Of a stretch of DNA of 36,501 bases, positions 15,528-23,576 are shown in pieces. The notes under the pieces were generated by a model. That model was not told the origin of the DNA. It did no database searches and saw nothing but the letters and a program-made list of their open reading frames with translations. A program made the translations under genes and the position numbers. The stretch's first letter is position 1, and each line of letters starts with the position of its first letter. The DNA comes from JBGOUV01 sp041477815 (lineage in GTDB: Bacteria; Acidobacteriota; Terriglobia; Bryobacterales; JACQDG01): assembly GCA_041477815.1 (NCBI GenBank), contig JBGOUV010000012.1, positions 1 to 36,501 on the forward strand, read 5' to 3'.

Positions 15528-15726
15528 GTTCGTCCTCCGTTTCTCCCCATCGGGGATTGAGAAACGGCTGGGTCTGGGGACGCTCCGCACTGCTACAATA
15601 GAACGCAGTGCGGCAACGGCCTTCGGCCCAAGCCGCCAATGCGCCCGGTCCGGGTAGCTGCTCTTCCGGAGACTACCCGGGTCGGGTCTCACCCTTATAC
15701 ATCAGTTCGTTTCTTGGCGAGGGCGA

Positions 15727-15763
15727 TATCTTATGCGTTATCTTATGCATCGCTGCGATGCAT
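15727..15763. promoter_or_regulatory. Direct repeat plus 19-bp palindrome, operator-like
   Basis: TATCTTATGC occurs at 15727-15736 and 15739-15748 (12-bp period, about one helical turn), running into a perfect palindrome ATGCATCGC-T-GCGATGCAT (15745-15763). The local base composition is much richer in A/T than the flanks. It resembles a binding site for the HTH protein encoded 190 bases downstream, which is an inference. Confidence 0.45.
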
Positions 15764-15792
15764 ATGGATTGCCCGGTAGTTCGTAGAAAGTA

Positions 15793-15859
15793 GCGACTCT
15801 CTTTCCCAGGACGGTGGTAGTCCCGGGAAATGTCGATTGACAAAAAAAGAGAGAGTCGC
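15793..15859. repeat. Nested inverted repeats (cruciform-like)
   Basis: Outer perfect arms GCGACTCTCT (15793-15802) and AGAGAGTCGC (15850-15859) enclose a second, 11-bp stem with one mismatch, TTTCCCAGGAC (15802-15812) and GTCCCGGGAAA (15820-15830), with a 7-base loop. The two stems are nested, so a transcript could form an extended hairpin with an internal bulge. It lies upstream of the accessory cluster promoter. The remaining 15528-15726 and 15860-15905 show nothing recognisable. Confidence 0.75.
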
Positions 15860-15905
15860 ATATGCACCTGAGGTTCGCACTGCGGCCAAGCGCATAAACG
15901 ATTCA

Positions 15906-15946
15906 TTGACATTCCGGCGTCGTCGGCTATCCTGATCTCACGGGAG
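15906..15946 (+). promoter_or_regulatory. Sigma70-like promoter and RBS of the accessory cluster
   Basis: Perfect -35 TTGACA (15906-15911), 16 bases, then TATCCT (15928-15933) as -10. GGGAG (15942-15946) sits six bases before the ATG at 15953. The predicted transcript start is so close to the RBS that the leader would be very short. Confidence 0.6.
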
Positions 15947-15952
15947 CACGAT

Positions 15953-16576
15953 ATGAACGCCGTTTCAGAGATGGTCGACTACATCCTCACGGTAAATGAC
16001 TGGAACCAAAAGCAGCTCGCGGCCGCGGTAAAAGCCGCCCAGTCTGAGGTCAGCAGATGGCTGGCCGGCGGGCCAAACCCCGAACCGAAACACTGGGAGG
16101 GGCTGGTTCACGAGTACCGCAAGGCGGTCGCCAAGTGCTGCGGCTGCACGAACCACGAAGGCCCGGACGACGTGCTTAATTTCCACTTCGTCTGCAACCT
16201 GGCGAAGGAGTACCCCAAGGCGCGTAATGTACAGGCTTTCGCGGCCCTCCGTGCAGCCTTAATTCGGAGGTTCGTTTACTTGGTCGGAGCTCCTTCCGGT
16301 GAGGATCCGTTTATCATCCCGCTGCGAGGGGAGCTCGCGCCCGGAGTGGATGCCCACTGTTTCGTCAACGACCCCACCGACCGCCGGGTGGTCCTCATCC
16401 TCGTGAGAGAGAGCGCCAGCCCCTCCGAGAAAGGCCGGATCATGATGCTCGAGCAAGCAGCGCACGTTTACCCGCGGCCTCCGGCTTCACCCGGGGTCCT
16501 GTTGGCAACCCCCGCGATCGGCTCAGCTCCGGCAAGCCGCGGACCGGCCAAACCCAAGGCCGGCGGCCAGACGTGA
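15953..16576 (+). CDS. XRE-like helix-turn-helix protein with unknown C-terminal region
   Basis: A 207-residue protein. Residues 5-55 have the lambda-repressor/XRE pattern: VDYILTVNDWNQKQLAAAV, then KAAQSEVSRWLAGG as the recognition helix and turn, and PKHWEGLVHEY. A cysteine patch (C62, C63, C65) follows. The middle (90-165) may be an alpha/beta domain with IIPLRGELAPGVDAHCFVND and RRVVLILVRES, unrecognised; the tail is proline/alanine-rich. It has its own strong promoter-like sequence and a good RBS, and its stop overlaps the start of the DeoR-sensor-like gene. Likely a DNA-binding regulator of the cluster, possibly acting through the palindromes upstream. Confidence 0.7.
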   Translation: MNAVSEMVDYILTVNDWNQKQLAAAVKAAQSEVSRWLAGGPNPEPKHWEGLVHEYRKAVAKCCGCTNHEGPDDVLNFHFVCNLAKEYPKARNVQAFAALRAALIRRFVYLVGAPSGEDPFIIPLRGELAPGVDAHCFVNDPTDRRVVLILVRESASPSEKGRIMMLEQAAHVYPRPPASPGVLLATPAIGSAPASRGPAKPKAGGQT

Positions 16577-17427
16577 CTGCTATGCCAGAATCGACTTCTT
16601 CACCAGCCCCTCCCCCCCTACCGGCCTGGTTGATGGCCAGCAAGGAGCAAGCCAAAGAGTGGAAGCAGGTGCTGGCACAGCACGCCGCCACGCACCTCCC
16701 TTTGAAATATGGCCAAGTCATACAGATCGGCTCAGGTACCACGCTCAACTACCTGATGGATGAGATCATTCGTGTGCAGACTGCCGAAGACCCCGCCCTG
16801 GACCTGGTTATCGTGACGTCCAATCTCCAAGTGTTCTGGCGGGGCCGGAATGCGTTGTACGACCACCCAAAGCAGTTTGCGAACACCCAAGTCATTCTCA
16901 CAGGGGGACTCTTTCACTCGTCCTTGGACAGCCTCGTCGGCGCCTACGCAGCGGAGGGAATCCGCGCTGACGTAATCTTGCCGGATACTTTGTTTTTTGG
17001 GGCTGCTGGCCTCTCCTTCCAGGGGGGGGTGTCGCTGAGCTACCAGTTTGACGTTGAACTGGCGACCCAGGTGGCTTATGCTACACGGCAGGTGCATCTC
17101 CGCGTGCTCCTGTGCGACCACACAAAACTTGGAAAGCGGCGTCCGTTTAGGGCCGACCTCAGCATTGAGTCTCTTCTCGAGAAGGCTACTGACTGCTTGG
17201 TCCTTTCAACACTGCCTGATGACGACATAGAGGCAAGAGAGAACATCGCAAAGGAGCAGGAAGCCTTGACTGACTCGCTGAAGAGGCTGGCGTCGAACCT
17301 AAAGTACCGCCGCAACAACTTTACCTTTCGCTTGCTTGAGCGAGACGGGAGAGTCAACGGGGAGATTTCCCTAAAGGTAATACGGGGTGACGCACCTGAT
17401 CCAGTGTTTGCTTCAACCGGCCCGTGA
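16573..17427 (+). CDS. DeoR C-terminal sensor-like protein lacking an HTH
   Basis: A 284-residue protein (GTG 16573 overlapping the previous stop as GTGA; ATG 16582 is the alternative). Residues ~45-215 follow the DeoR-family sensor (DeoRC, a sugar-isomerase-like fold) motif by motif: VIQIGSGTTLNYL (49-61), LVIVTSNLQ (78-86), VILTGG (107-112), SLVGAYAAEGIRAD (120-133), FFGAAGLSFQGG (141-152) and VLLCDHTKLGKR (178-189). DeoR regulators normally carry an N-terminal HTH; here only ~45 proline-rich and helical residues precede the sensor. The C-terminal ~70 residues are extra. It could bind a phosphorylated sugar or nucleotide and control the HTH protein encoded immediately upstream. Confidence 0.75.
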   Translation: MTAMPESTSSPAPPPLPAWLMASKEQAKEWKQVLAQHAATHLPLKYGQVIQIGSGTTLNYLMDEIIRVQTAEDPALDLVIVTSNLQVFWRGRNALYDHPKQFANTQVILTGGLFHSSLDSLVGAYAAEGIRADVILPDTLFFGAAGLSFQGGVSLSYQFDVELATQVAYATRQVHLRVLLCDHTKLGKRRPFRADLSIESLLEKATDCLVLSTLPDDDIEARENIAKEQEALTDSLKRLASNLKYRRNNFTFRLLERDGRVNGEISLKVIRGDAPDPVFASTGP

Positions 17428-17450
17428 GCCGCTATTTGGAGGTATTAACC

Positions 17451-17744
17451 ATGATTAGCAATCGCAGTGACGTTAGGAAGCAGTTATGGGGGCGAACTAT
17501 TCGCCGCTATGATCCACAGAGGACTCCAGAATCGTCCGAGGATCACGACACGGACTGGTTCGCGCTGAGCCAGGCTGAGTTTGACACGATCAAGCAGGCT
17601 GCCGAAGCGATGCGCATGCGGCGGGTTTCCCTCGCGACCGTTGCGTCCGGGCACCAGCGCCGAAAGGCGAAGCAGCAGTGGCATCTTCCCGTGGGCGTTC
17701 CTGCGGGCACGCATGGCGCCAGCGCGCCACCCCTGGCGAGCTAA
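17451..17744 (+). CDS. Small basic protein, unknown
   Basis: A 97-residue protein. The start is ATG 17451, with GGAGG eight bases upstream; a GTG at 17424 overlapping the previous stop would add nine residues but has no such site. The middle is probably helical (DWFALSQAEFDTIKQAAEAMRMRRV) and is followed by a basic segment (HQRRKAKQQW) and a low-complexity tail. No family is recognised. It is 23 bases from the DeoR-sensor-like gene and most likely shares its transcript. Confidence 0.55.
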   Translation: MISNRSDVRKQLWGRTIRRYDPQRTPESSEDHDTDWFALSQAEFDTIKQAAEAMRMRRVSLATVASGHQRRKAKQQWHLPVGVPAGTHGASAPPLAS

Positions 17745-17796
17745 CGACCGGTCATTAAGTAATCCACCGAGAGAAGCGCTGCCAATGGAGAGTTGC

Positions 17797-18123
17797 ATGA
17801 ACTTGTTCAGAGGATACGATCGCCAAACTGTAGCCGCGTCCGACGCCTCGCAGGCCGCGTACGCGACGCCGGCGCAGTCGGCACAGGCCGCGGTCGGCAC
17901 AACCATGATGGCCGGCGGCGTGTGGCTGGTTCGAACCGCGAGGATGGACCCCGAGCCGACCACCAGGTCAGCCATTTTCGCGGTGGGCGGGGTGTTGCTG
18001 ATGATCGGCGGGGCGCTCAGCTTGCTCCGGGCATTCGGGCAGCCCTGGAGGGTCCGGGTGACCACTCGGAAGGTCAGCGCTGTGATGGAGCCACTCGAAC
18101 CCGGTGCTTGCGCGACGTCCTAA
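17797..18123 (+). CDS. Small membrane protein, unknown
   Basis: A 108-residue protein. GGAG six bases before ATG 17797 decides the start over ATG 17785. It has an alanine/glutamine-rich N-terminus, a moderately hydrophobic segment (AAVGTTMMAGGVWLV, 31-45) and a strong membrane helix (AIFAVGGVLLMIGGALSLL, 59-77), then a basic segment (PWRVRVTTRK) predicted to be cytoplasmic. No family is recognised. Its place in the accessory cluster would make it the membrane component if the genes work together. Confidence 0.55.
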   Translation: MNLFRGYDRQTVAASDASQAAYATPAQSAQAAVGTTMMAGGVWLVRTARMDPEPTTRSAIFAVGGVLLMIGGALSLLRAFGQPWRVRVTTRKVSAVMEPLEPGACATS

Positions 18124-18158
18124 GGCGTCCGCCGCTACCTTTGGAATGGACTGCTGCA

Positions 18159-18584
18159 ATGCACACTGCATCCGAACTTATCTTCTCGGGCTACAATCTG
18201 AGGGCCGAACCTGGAATTTGGGCCAAGCTTCTGGCCTGGACGTACGATAGAGCGCGTTGGACGCCACTTCGGCGCCTGAAGCTCTTGGTGAAGAGAAACT
18301 GCACCTATGAGGTCACTACATCGTACTACTTCAAGCAGGGCAGGTTCCTCTGCCACTATCGCCGAACATGGGAACGTGGCCACGAAGTGACCAGGCTCGT
18401 CCGGATTGAAGAGCTGTCCCAAGTGAGAGGACCGCTCGCCCCCAAACAACGCGACGAATTCAGGGCAGCTAACCTTCTCCACTTCGGCCTCGGCCGGTGT
18501 CGACTGAATCGAGATCCGGTGGCCGAGCAGTCACTTCAACCGGTCGAAAGCGCTGCCGCCGGCCGCGTCGGGGCCCTGACGTAA
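18159..18584 (+). CDS. Hypothetical protein, unknown
   Basis: A 141-residue soluble protein starting at ATG 18159, only weakly preceded by GGA. It is rich in arginine and aromatic residues, with LLAWTYDRARWTPLRRLKLL, a strand-like YEVTTSYYFKQGRFLCHYRRTW, and ELSQVRGPLAPKQRDEF. No family is recognised and no catalytic motif is evident. It is last in the five-gene accessory run, 35 bases after the membrane-protein gene. Confidence 0.5.
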   Translation: MHTASELIFSGYNLRAEPGIWAKLLAWTYDRARWTPLRRLKLLVKRNCTYEVTTSYYFKQGRFLCHYRRTWERGHEVTRLVRIEELSQVRGPLAPKQRDEFRAANLLHFGLGRCRLNRDPVAEQSLQPVESAAAGRVGALT

Positions 18585-18860
18585 CCGCGGCGGTTGCACC
18601 CATCCGGTCGTAAGGATCGTTCTTTGAATATCCGCCTGCATCTTCCGTTTCCCGGATGGCAAGACCCGGGGGAGGGTTCAACTTCATGGCCGGCGGTGCC
18701 ACGCCCCGGACGCGGGATTCCGGTGGCTGGTCGGAGGTCGCGGTCCCGTCGGTTCTGCTGCACGAAGGGTGGCGAATGCCAAGTCCACCAGGTAGCTGCC
18801 ACAGAAATGTTACTAAATGTTACAATAGATGTTTCAACCCTCAGTCTTTGTGTCGGTTGT
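18585..18860. other. Intergenic region upstream of proS
   Basis: No gene is evident. Near the right end ATGTTAC occurs twice within 20 bases and TACAAT at about 18820 could be a -10 element for proS; a matching -35 is weak. Confidence 0.35.
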
Positions 18861-18881
18861 TAACAGCTAATAGCTAACAGC
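18861..18881. repeat. Heptanucleotide array just before proS
   Basis: Units TAACAGC, TAATAGC, TAACAGC, followed by TTCTTCTTTT and the proS ATG ten bases later. The array replaces any Shine-Dalgarno sequence at this start. Confidence 0.8.
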
Positions 18882-18891
18882 TTCTTCTTTT

Positions 18892-20604
18892 ATGCGCTGG
18901 AGCCAGCTCTTTATCCCTACCCTGCGGGAGAACCCCGCCGACGCCGAAGTAGTCAGCCACCAATTACTGATGCGCGCCGGGTATATCCGGCCGCTGGCGG
19001 CGGGCCTCTACAGCTACCTGCCGCTGGCCCAGCGCTCGCTGCGCAAGATCGCTCAAATCGTCCGCGAGGAGATGGACGGGATCGGCGGCCAGGAATTCTA
19101 CCTGCCCGAGCTGCATCCCGCCGAGATCTGGCAGGAGAGCGGGCGTTGGGACGCCATGGGCGACAATATGTTCCGCCTGAAGGATCGCTGGGGCCGACCC
19201 ATGTGCCTGGGCATGACCGAAGAAGAGGTCATGACAAGCATCGCGCGGAACGAATTGCGCAGCTACAAGCAGCTTCCCCAGATCTGGTACCAGATCCAGA
19301 CCAAGTTCCGCGACGAACCGCGTCCCAAGAGCGGCCTGCTGCGGGTCCGCGAATTCACCATGAAGGATTCCTACTCCTTCGACCTGGACGAGGCCGGCCT
19401 GGACCTCAGCTATCGCAAACACCACAAGGCCTACTGCCGGATCTTCGACCGCTGCGGGCTGAAATACCTGGTGGTCGAGGCGCACTCCGGGGCCATGGGC
19501 GGCAGCCAGTCGCACGAGTTCATGATCGCTTCCGAGGCCGGCGAGGACTGGATCGCCGTCTGCGCCGGCTGCGGCTACGCCGCCAACCTGGAGAAGGCGC
19601 AAGCGAAGCCCGTCGCCCCAGCCGTCCCCGACGCCGCCACCGACGCCGCCCCAGAGGTCTTTTCCACGCCCGGACGGAAGACCATCGCCGAGGTGTCGGA
19701 ATTCGTCGCCCTGCCCGAATCGAGCCAGATCAAGAGCCTGGTCTACGTCGCCGGCGGCAAGCCCGTACTGGCCCTGCTGCGGGGGGATCACCAGCTTCAC
19801 GAGTCCAAGCTTTCGACGGCCGCCGGCGGAGCGGAGGTCCGTCCCGCCCAGCCCGAGGAAATTGTCGAGTGGTTCGGCGCTTCGGCCGGCTCGCTCGGAC
19901 CCCTCGGCGTCAGCAACATGGAGATCCTGGCGGACGAAGCCCTGCGCGGCCGCACCAACATGATCTGCGGGGCCAACCAAGACGACTTCCACACCCGCCA
20001 CGTCACCCCCGACCGCGACTTCCATCCCCGCTGGACCGACCTCCGCGCGGTGGCCGCCGGCGATCTGTGCCTCGAGTGCGGCGCCCCGCTCGATCTCAAG
20101 AAATGCATCGAGATCGGACATATTTTTAAACTCGGATACAAGTACTCTGAATCGATGGGCGCCCGGGTCCTCAACGCCGACGGCCACGAGATCACCCCCA
20201 TCATGGGCTCCTACGGCATCGGCCTGGAGCGCATCCTGACCTCGGCGGTGGAGCAGGGGCACGACGCCGACGGCATGTCGCTGCCCGCCCCCATCGCCCC
20301 CTTCGACGTGGTGATCACCCCGGTCAACTTGAAGGATGCGGCCCAGCAGCAGGCCGCCGAGGATCTCTACACCCGCTGCCGCACCGCCGGCCTGGACGCG
20401 CTGCTCGACGAGCGCGACGAGCGCCCCGGCGTCAAGTTCAAGGATGCGGACCTGATCGGCATTCCCTTCCGCATCAACATTGGCAAGAAGCTCCCCCAGG
20501 GCCTGGTGGAAGTAGTGGTCCGCCGCGGGCGGAAGGCGGGCGACGTCCCCCTGGCCGAAGCGGTCGAGCGCGTCCTCCAGCTCCAGCGGGACCAGATGGG
20601 GTGA
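18892..20604 (+). CDS. proS: Prolyl-tRNA synthetase, bacterial type
   Basis: A 570-residue class II synthetase that charges tRNA-Pro. Motif 1 region GLYSYLPLAQRSLRK (38-52), TEEEV (109-113), motif 2 FRDEPRPKSGLLRVREFTMK (139-158) and motif 3 GSYGIGLERI (about 438-447) are intact. The editing (INS/YbaK-like) insertion at about 230-390 is present, with FVALPESSQIKSLVY and NMICGANQDDFH, as in the bacterial (not eukaryote-like) type. The C-terminal anticodon domain follows (VVITPVNLKD, DERDERPGVKFKDADLIGIP). The start is immediately preceded by heptamer repeats, and the next gene overlaps its stop by four bases. Confidence 0.97.
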   Translation: MRWSQLFIPTLRENPADAEVVSHQLLMRAGYIRPLAAGLYSYLPLAQRSLRKIAQIVREEMDGIGGQEFYLPELHPAEIWQESGRWDAMGDNMFRLKDRWGRPMCLGMTEEEVMTSIARNELRSYKQLPQIWYQIQTKFRDEPRPKSGLLRVREFTMKDSYSFDLDEAGLDLSYRKHHKAYCRIFDRCGLKYLVVEAHSGAMGGSQSHEFMIASEAGEDWIAVCAGCGYAANLEKAQAKPVAPAVPDAATDAAPEVFSTPGRKTIAEVSEFVALPESSQIKSLVYVAGGKPVLALLRGDHQLHESKLSTAAGGAEVRPAQPEEIVEWFGASAGSLGPLGVSNMEILADEALRGRTNMICGANQDDFHTRHVTPDRDFHPRWTDLRAVAAGDLCLECGAPLDLKKCIEIGHIFKLGYKYSESMGARVLNADGHEITPIMGSYGIGLERILTSAVEQGHDADGMSLPAPIAPFDVVITPVNLKDAAQQQAAEDLYTRCRTAGLDALLDERDERPGVKFKDADLIGIPFRINIGKKLPQGLVEVVVRRGRKAGDVPLAEAVERVLQLQRDQMG

Positions 20605-20933
20605 GCCGCGCCCGCCAGATCCTCGCCCTGGTCCTGCTCGGCATCTTCGTCTACATCGCCGCCGGGCTGCTTCCTGCCTTCCTGGGCAACCTCCGGCTTC
20701 AGCGCTACGTGGAAGCTTTGACACAATCCGGCGACATCTCTACACGCTCACCCGCTCAACTCCGCTCCCAAGTCCTTCAGCGCGCTATGGAATTGGGCCT
20801 TCCCGTCCAGGCCCCAGACGTGCAAGTAGAACGGACGACCTATGGGGCGCGGGTGTCGATTCGTTACGTTATGCCGGTGCATTTCCCCGGCTACATGGTC
20901 AAGCTGCACTTCTCCCCCAGCGCGGGCCGTTAG
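20601..20933 (+). CDS. Small single-pass membrane protein, unknown
   Basis: A 110-residue protein whose GTG start overlaps the proS stop (GTGA). One N-terminal helix (ILALVLLGIFVYIAAGLLPAF, 7-27) anchors a small periplasmic alpha/beta domain with ALTQSGDISTR, a LRSQVLQRAMELGLPV helix and strands VQVERTTYGARVSIRYVM. The layout resembles the small DUF4845-like membrane proteins of Proteobacteria, but this is only a resemblance. Translation is coupled to proS. Confidence 0.7.
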   Translation: MSRARQILALVLLGIFVYIAAGLLPAFLGNLRLQRYVEALTQSGDISTRSPAQLRSQVLQRAMELGLPVQAPDVQVERTTYGARVSIRYVMPVHFPGYMVKLHFSPSAGR

Positions 20934-20976
20934 CCGGCGGTATGATAGAGGAGATGCTTGGCCGAAGGGGGGTTGC

Positions 20977-21004
20977 TAACGGCTGACAGCCAATAGCTAA
21001 CAGC
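20977..21004. repeat. Heptanucleotide array just before the PBP gene
   Basis: Units TAACGGC, TGACAGC, CAATAGC, TAACAGC, then TTCTTTTT and the ATG at 21013. Sequence and placement nearly copy the array upstream of proS. Confidence 0.8.
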
Positions 21005-21012
21005 TTCTTTTT

Positions 21013-23556
21013 ATGCGTGTCGTCATTCCAAGAGCCAGCCGCTTTTTGCGCTTCTGGCTCAGCACCCCCGGCAAGGTCATGCTGGCCCTCTTGCTGTTTG
21101 CCGGTATTACCGGAGTGGCCTTCCTGAGCCACTACTGGTTTCAGTACTCCCGCCTGATCGATAGCAAGCTGGCCGCCGGAGGACCGTTCAATACCCCTTC
21201 CAAGATCTTCGCGGCGCCCGAGGCCGTTTACGTCGGCCAGCAGATTCCGCCGGCGGAAATTATTTCCCACTTGCGCAGTGCCGGCTACTCCGAGTCCACC
21301 GCCAACCGCTTGGGCTGGTACAAGGTCCGGCCCGACGCCGTGGAGGTCTTTCCGGGCCCCGACTCCTACTTCGCCGCCGAGCCGGCCGTGGTAAAGTTTT
21401 CCGGCAGCCGCGTGGCCCGCATCGTCTCGCTGCGCGACAACAGCGAACAGCCGTTGTATGAGCTGGAACCGGAGCTCATCACGAACCTGTTCGACAAGTC
21501 GCGCGAGAAGCGCCGCCTGGTGCGCTATGAGGACATTCCCAAGATCCTTCGCGACGCCATCATCTCCATCGAGGACAAGCGGTTTTTCGAGCATCCCGGG
21601 TTCGATCCCATCCGCATCCTGGCCGCTGCCTGGGTCGACGTCCGGGAGATGAAAAAGGAGCAGGGGGCCTCGACCCTCAGCCAGCAGCTCGCCCGCGGCT
21701 TCTTCCTCTACCCGGACAAGACCCTGAAGCGCAAACTAGCCGAGTTGCTCATTACCCTGCAGCTCGAAGGCCGCCTGGCCAAGGAACAGATCTTCGAGTT
21801 CTACTGCAACCAGGTTTACATGGGCCGCCGGGGGAGCTTCAACATTCACGGCGTCGGCGAGGCCGCCCAGGTCTATTTCGGCAAGGACTTCCGCGAGCTG
21901 AACCTGCCCGAGGCGGCCGCCCTGGCCGGCATCATCCAGCGTCCCGAATACCTGAACCCGTTCCGCAACCCCGACCGCGCCCGGGAGCGGCGCAACACCG
22001 TCCTGCGGGCGATGCTGGAGAATAACGCTGTTACCAAGCAGCAGTATGATGTTGCCGTGCAGCAGCCCCTGGGCGTCAAGCCGGGCGTGGCGGAGTCGAG
22101 CGACGCCCCGTATTTTGTGGACATGATCAACGATCAGCTCCTGGGTCGCTTTCCGGAGAAGGAGCTGGTCACCCGCGTGTTTCGGGTCTACACCACGCTC
22201 GACCTGAACCTGCAGCGGGCGGCGGTGGAGGCCATCCGCTACGGCATGCCGCTGGTCGATGAGCAGGTGAAGCGCCAGCGGCGTTTCCGCGGGCATACGC
22301 CGCCCACGGCCCAGGTCGCCCTGGTCGCCCTGGATCCGGTCAGCGGCGAGGTCAAGGCCCTGATCGGCGGCCGTAGCTACGGAAACAGCCAGCTCAACCG
22401 CGCCGTGGCCAAGCGCCAGCCCGGCTCCGCCTTCAAACCCTTCGTCTATGCCGCCGCCCTGAACACCGCCCTCGATCCCAACTCCTCGCCGATCCTCACC
22501 CCGATTACCACCGTGGACGACGCCGCGACCGTCTTCTGGTTCGACGGCAAGCCCTATGAACCCGCCAACTTCAAGAACGAGCTCCATGGGGTGGTGACTC
22601 TGCGACAGGCCTTGGCCAAGTCCATGAACATCGCCACCGTGAAAGTGGCTGAGCTGGTCGGCTACGATCGGGTGGTGGAACTGGCCAGCAAGGCCGGCAT
22701 GAACCTCCAGATCCAGCCCACTCCGGCCGTGGCTCTGGGCGCGTACGAAGTCCAGCCCATCGAGATCGCCGGCGCTTATACCGTGTTCGCTAACGGCGGT
22801 ATGCACGCCGCGCCCTACCTGATCCGAACGGTGCGCGACCAGGACGGCCGCACCGTGCTAAGCAACAAGCCCAAGCACGACCCGGTGCTCGATCCGCGCA
22901 TCGCCTACATGATGACCAACCTGCTCGAGGAGGTCATGCGCTCCGGCACCGCCGCCGGCGTCCGCGCCCGCGGTTTCGTCGTCCCCGCCGCCGGCAAGAC
23001 CGGCACCTCCCACGACGGCTGGTTCGCCGGCTACACCTCGAACTTGCTCTGCGTCGTCTGGGTCGGCTTCGACGACAACGCCCAACTGGACATCGAGGGC
23101 GCCAAGTCCGCGCTTCCCATCTGGACCGAGTTCATGAAGCGGGCCATCACCTACCGGCCCTACCGCAACCCGGCCCCCTTCGAGCCGGTCGACGGCATCG
23201 TCACCGCCGAGGTGGACCCGGAGACGCAGGAATTGGCGTCAGCCGGCTGTCCGGTGAAGCGCACCGAGGTGTTCATTGCCGGAACCCAACCCGCGGCCTA
23301 CTGCCGCATTCACGGCGGCAGGCCGGGGAGTACGCCCCTGCTGACCACCAGCGCGGGATGGGAGACCGACCCTCCCAAGGACCCCAACCAGCCCACCCCG
23401 GTGGCCGAAGTCCGCCCCTCCCCCACCGCCGACGCCACCCCCGCTCGTCCCCACGTCGTGGTCAAGTCCGTTCCCGTCGACCCCCCGCGCCGGTCCCCGG
23501 CCAAGGATCCCGACAAGAAGAGTATTCTCCGCCGCATCTGGGATGTGTTTAAATAG
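21013..23556 (+). CDS. Bifunctional penicillin-binding protein (PBP1b-like)
   Basis: An 847-residue class A PBP. A cytoplasmic start and one membrane helix (about 23-45) precede a UB2H-like domain (about 60-150), the GT51 transglycosylase domain with catalytic IISIEDKRFFEHPG (E187) and GASTLSQQLAR, and the transpeptidase domain with SAFK (S472, K475), SMN and KTG (K662). It polymerises and cross-links peptidoglycan in the periplasm. The UB2H-like segment and the overall order argue for the PBP1b rather than the PBP1a type. The tail (about 790-847) is proline-rich and basic. The leader consists of heptamer repeats with no clear RBS. Confidence 0.95.
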   Translation: MRVVIPRASRFLRFWLSTPGKVMLALLLFAGITGVAFLSHYWFQYSRLIDSKLAAGGPFNTPSKIFAAPEAVYVGQQIPPAEIISHLRSAGYSESTANRLGWYKVRPDAVEVFPGPDSYFAAEPAVVKFSGSRVARIVSLRDNSEQPLYELEPELITNLFDKSREKRRLVRYEDIPKILRDAIISIEDKRFFEHPGFDPIRILAAAWVDVREMKKEQGASTLSQQLARGFFLYPDKTLKRKLAELLITLQLEGRLAKEQIFEFYCNQVYMGRRGSFNIHGVGEAAQVYFGKDFRELNLPEAAALAGIIQRPEYLNPFRNPDRARERRNTVLRAMLENNAVTKQQYDVAVQQPLGVKPGVAESSDAPYFVDMINDQLLGRFPEKELVTRVFRVYTTLDLNLQRAAVEAIRYGMPLVDEQVKRQRRFRGHTPPTAQVALVALDPVSGEVKALIGGRSYGNSQLNRAVAKRQPGSAFKPFVYAAALNTALDPNSSPILTPITTVDDAATVFWFDGKPYEPANFKNELHGVVTLRQALAKSMNIATVKVAELVGYDRVVELASKAGMNLQIQPTPAVALGAYEVQPIEIAGAYTVFANGGMHAAPYLIRTVRDQDGRTVLSNKPKHDPVLDPRIAYMMTNLLEEVMRSGTAAGVRARGFVVPAAGKTGTSHDGWFAGYTSNLLCVVWVGFDDNAQLDIEGAKSALPIWTEFMKRAITYRPYRNPAPFEPVDGIVTAEVDPETQELASAGCPVKRTEVFIAGTQPAAYCRIHGGRPGSTPLLTTSAGWETDPPKDPNQPTPVAEVRPSPTADATPARPHVVVKSVPVDPPRRSPAKDPDKKSILRRIWDVFK

Positions 23557-23576
23557 GAGGGTATAGGGAGGCCGCC

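Noticed and set aside
18594..18863. A small gene between the accessory cluster and proS
   Set aside because: No RBS, no family, and low-complexity translation in competing frames.
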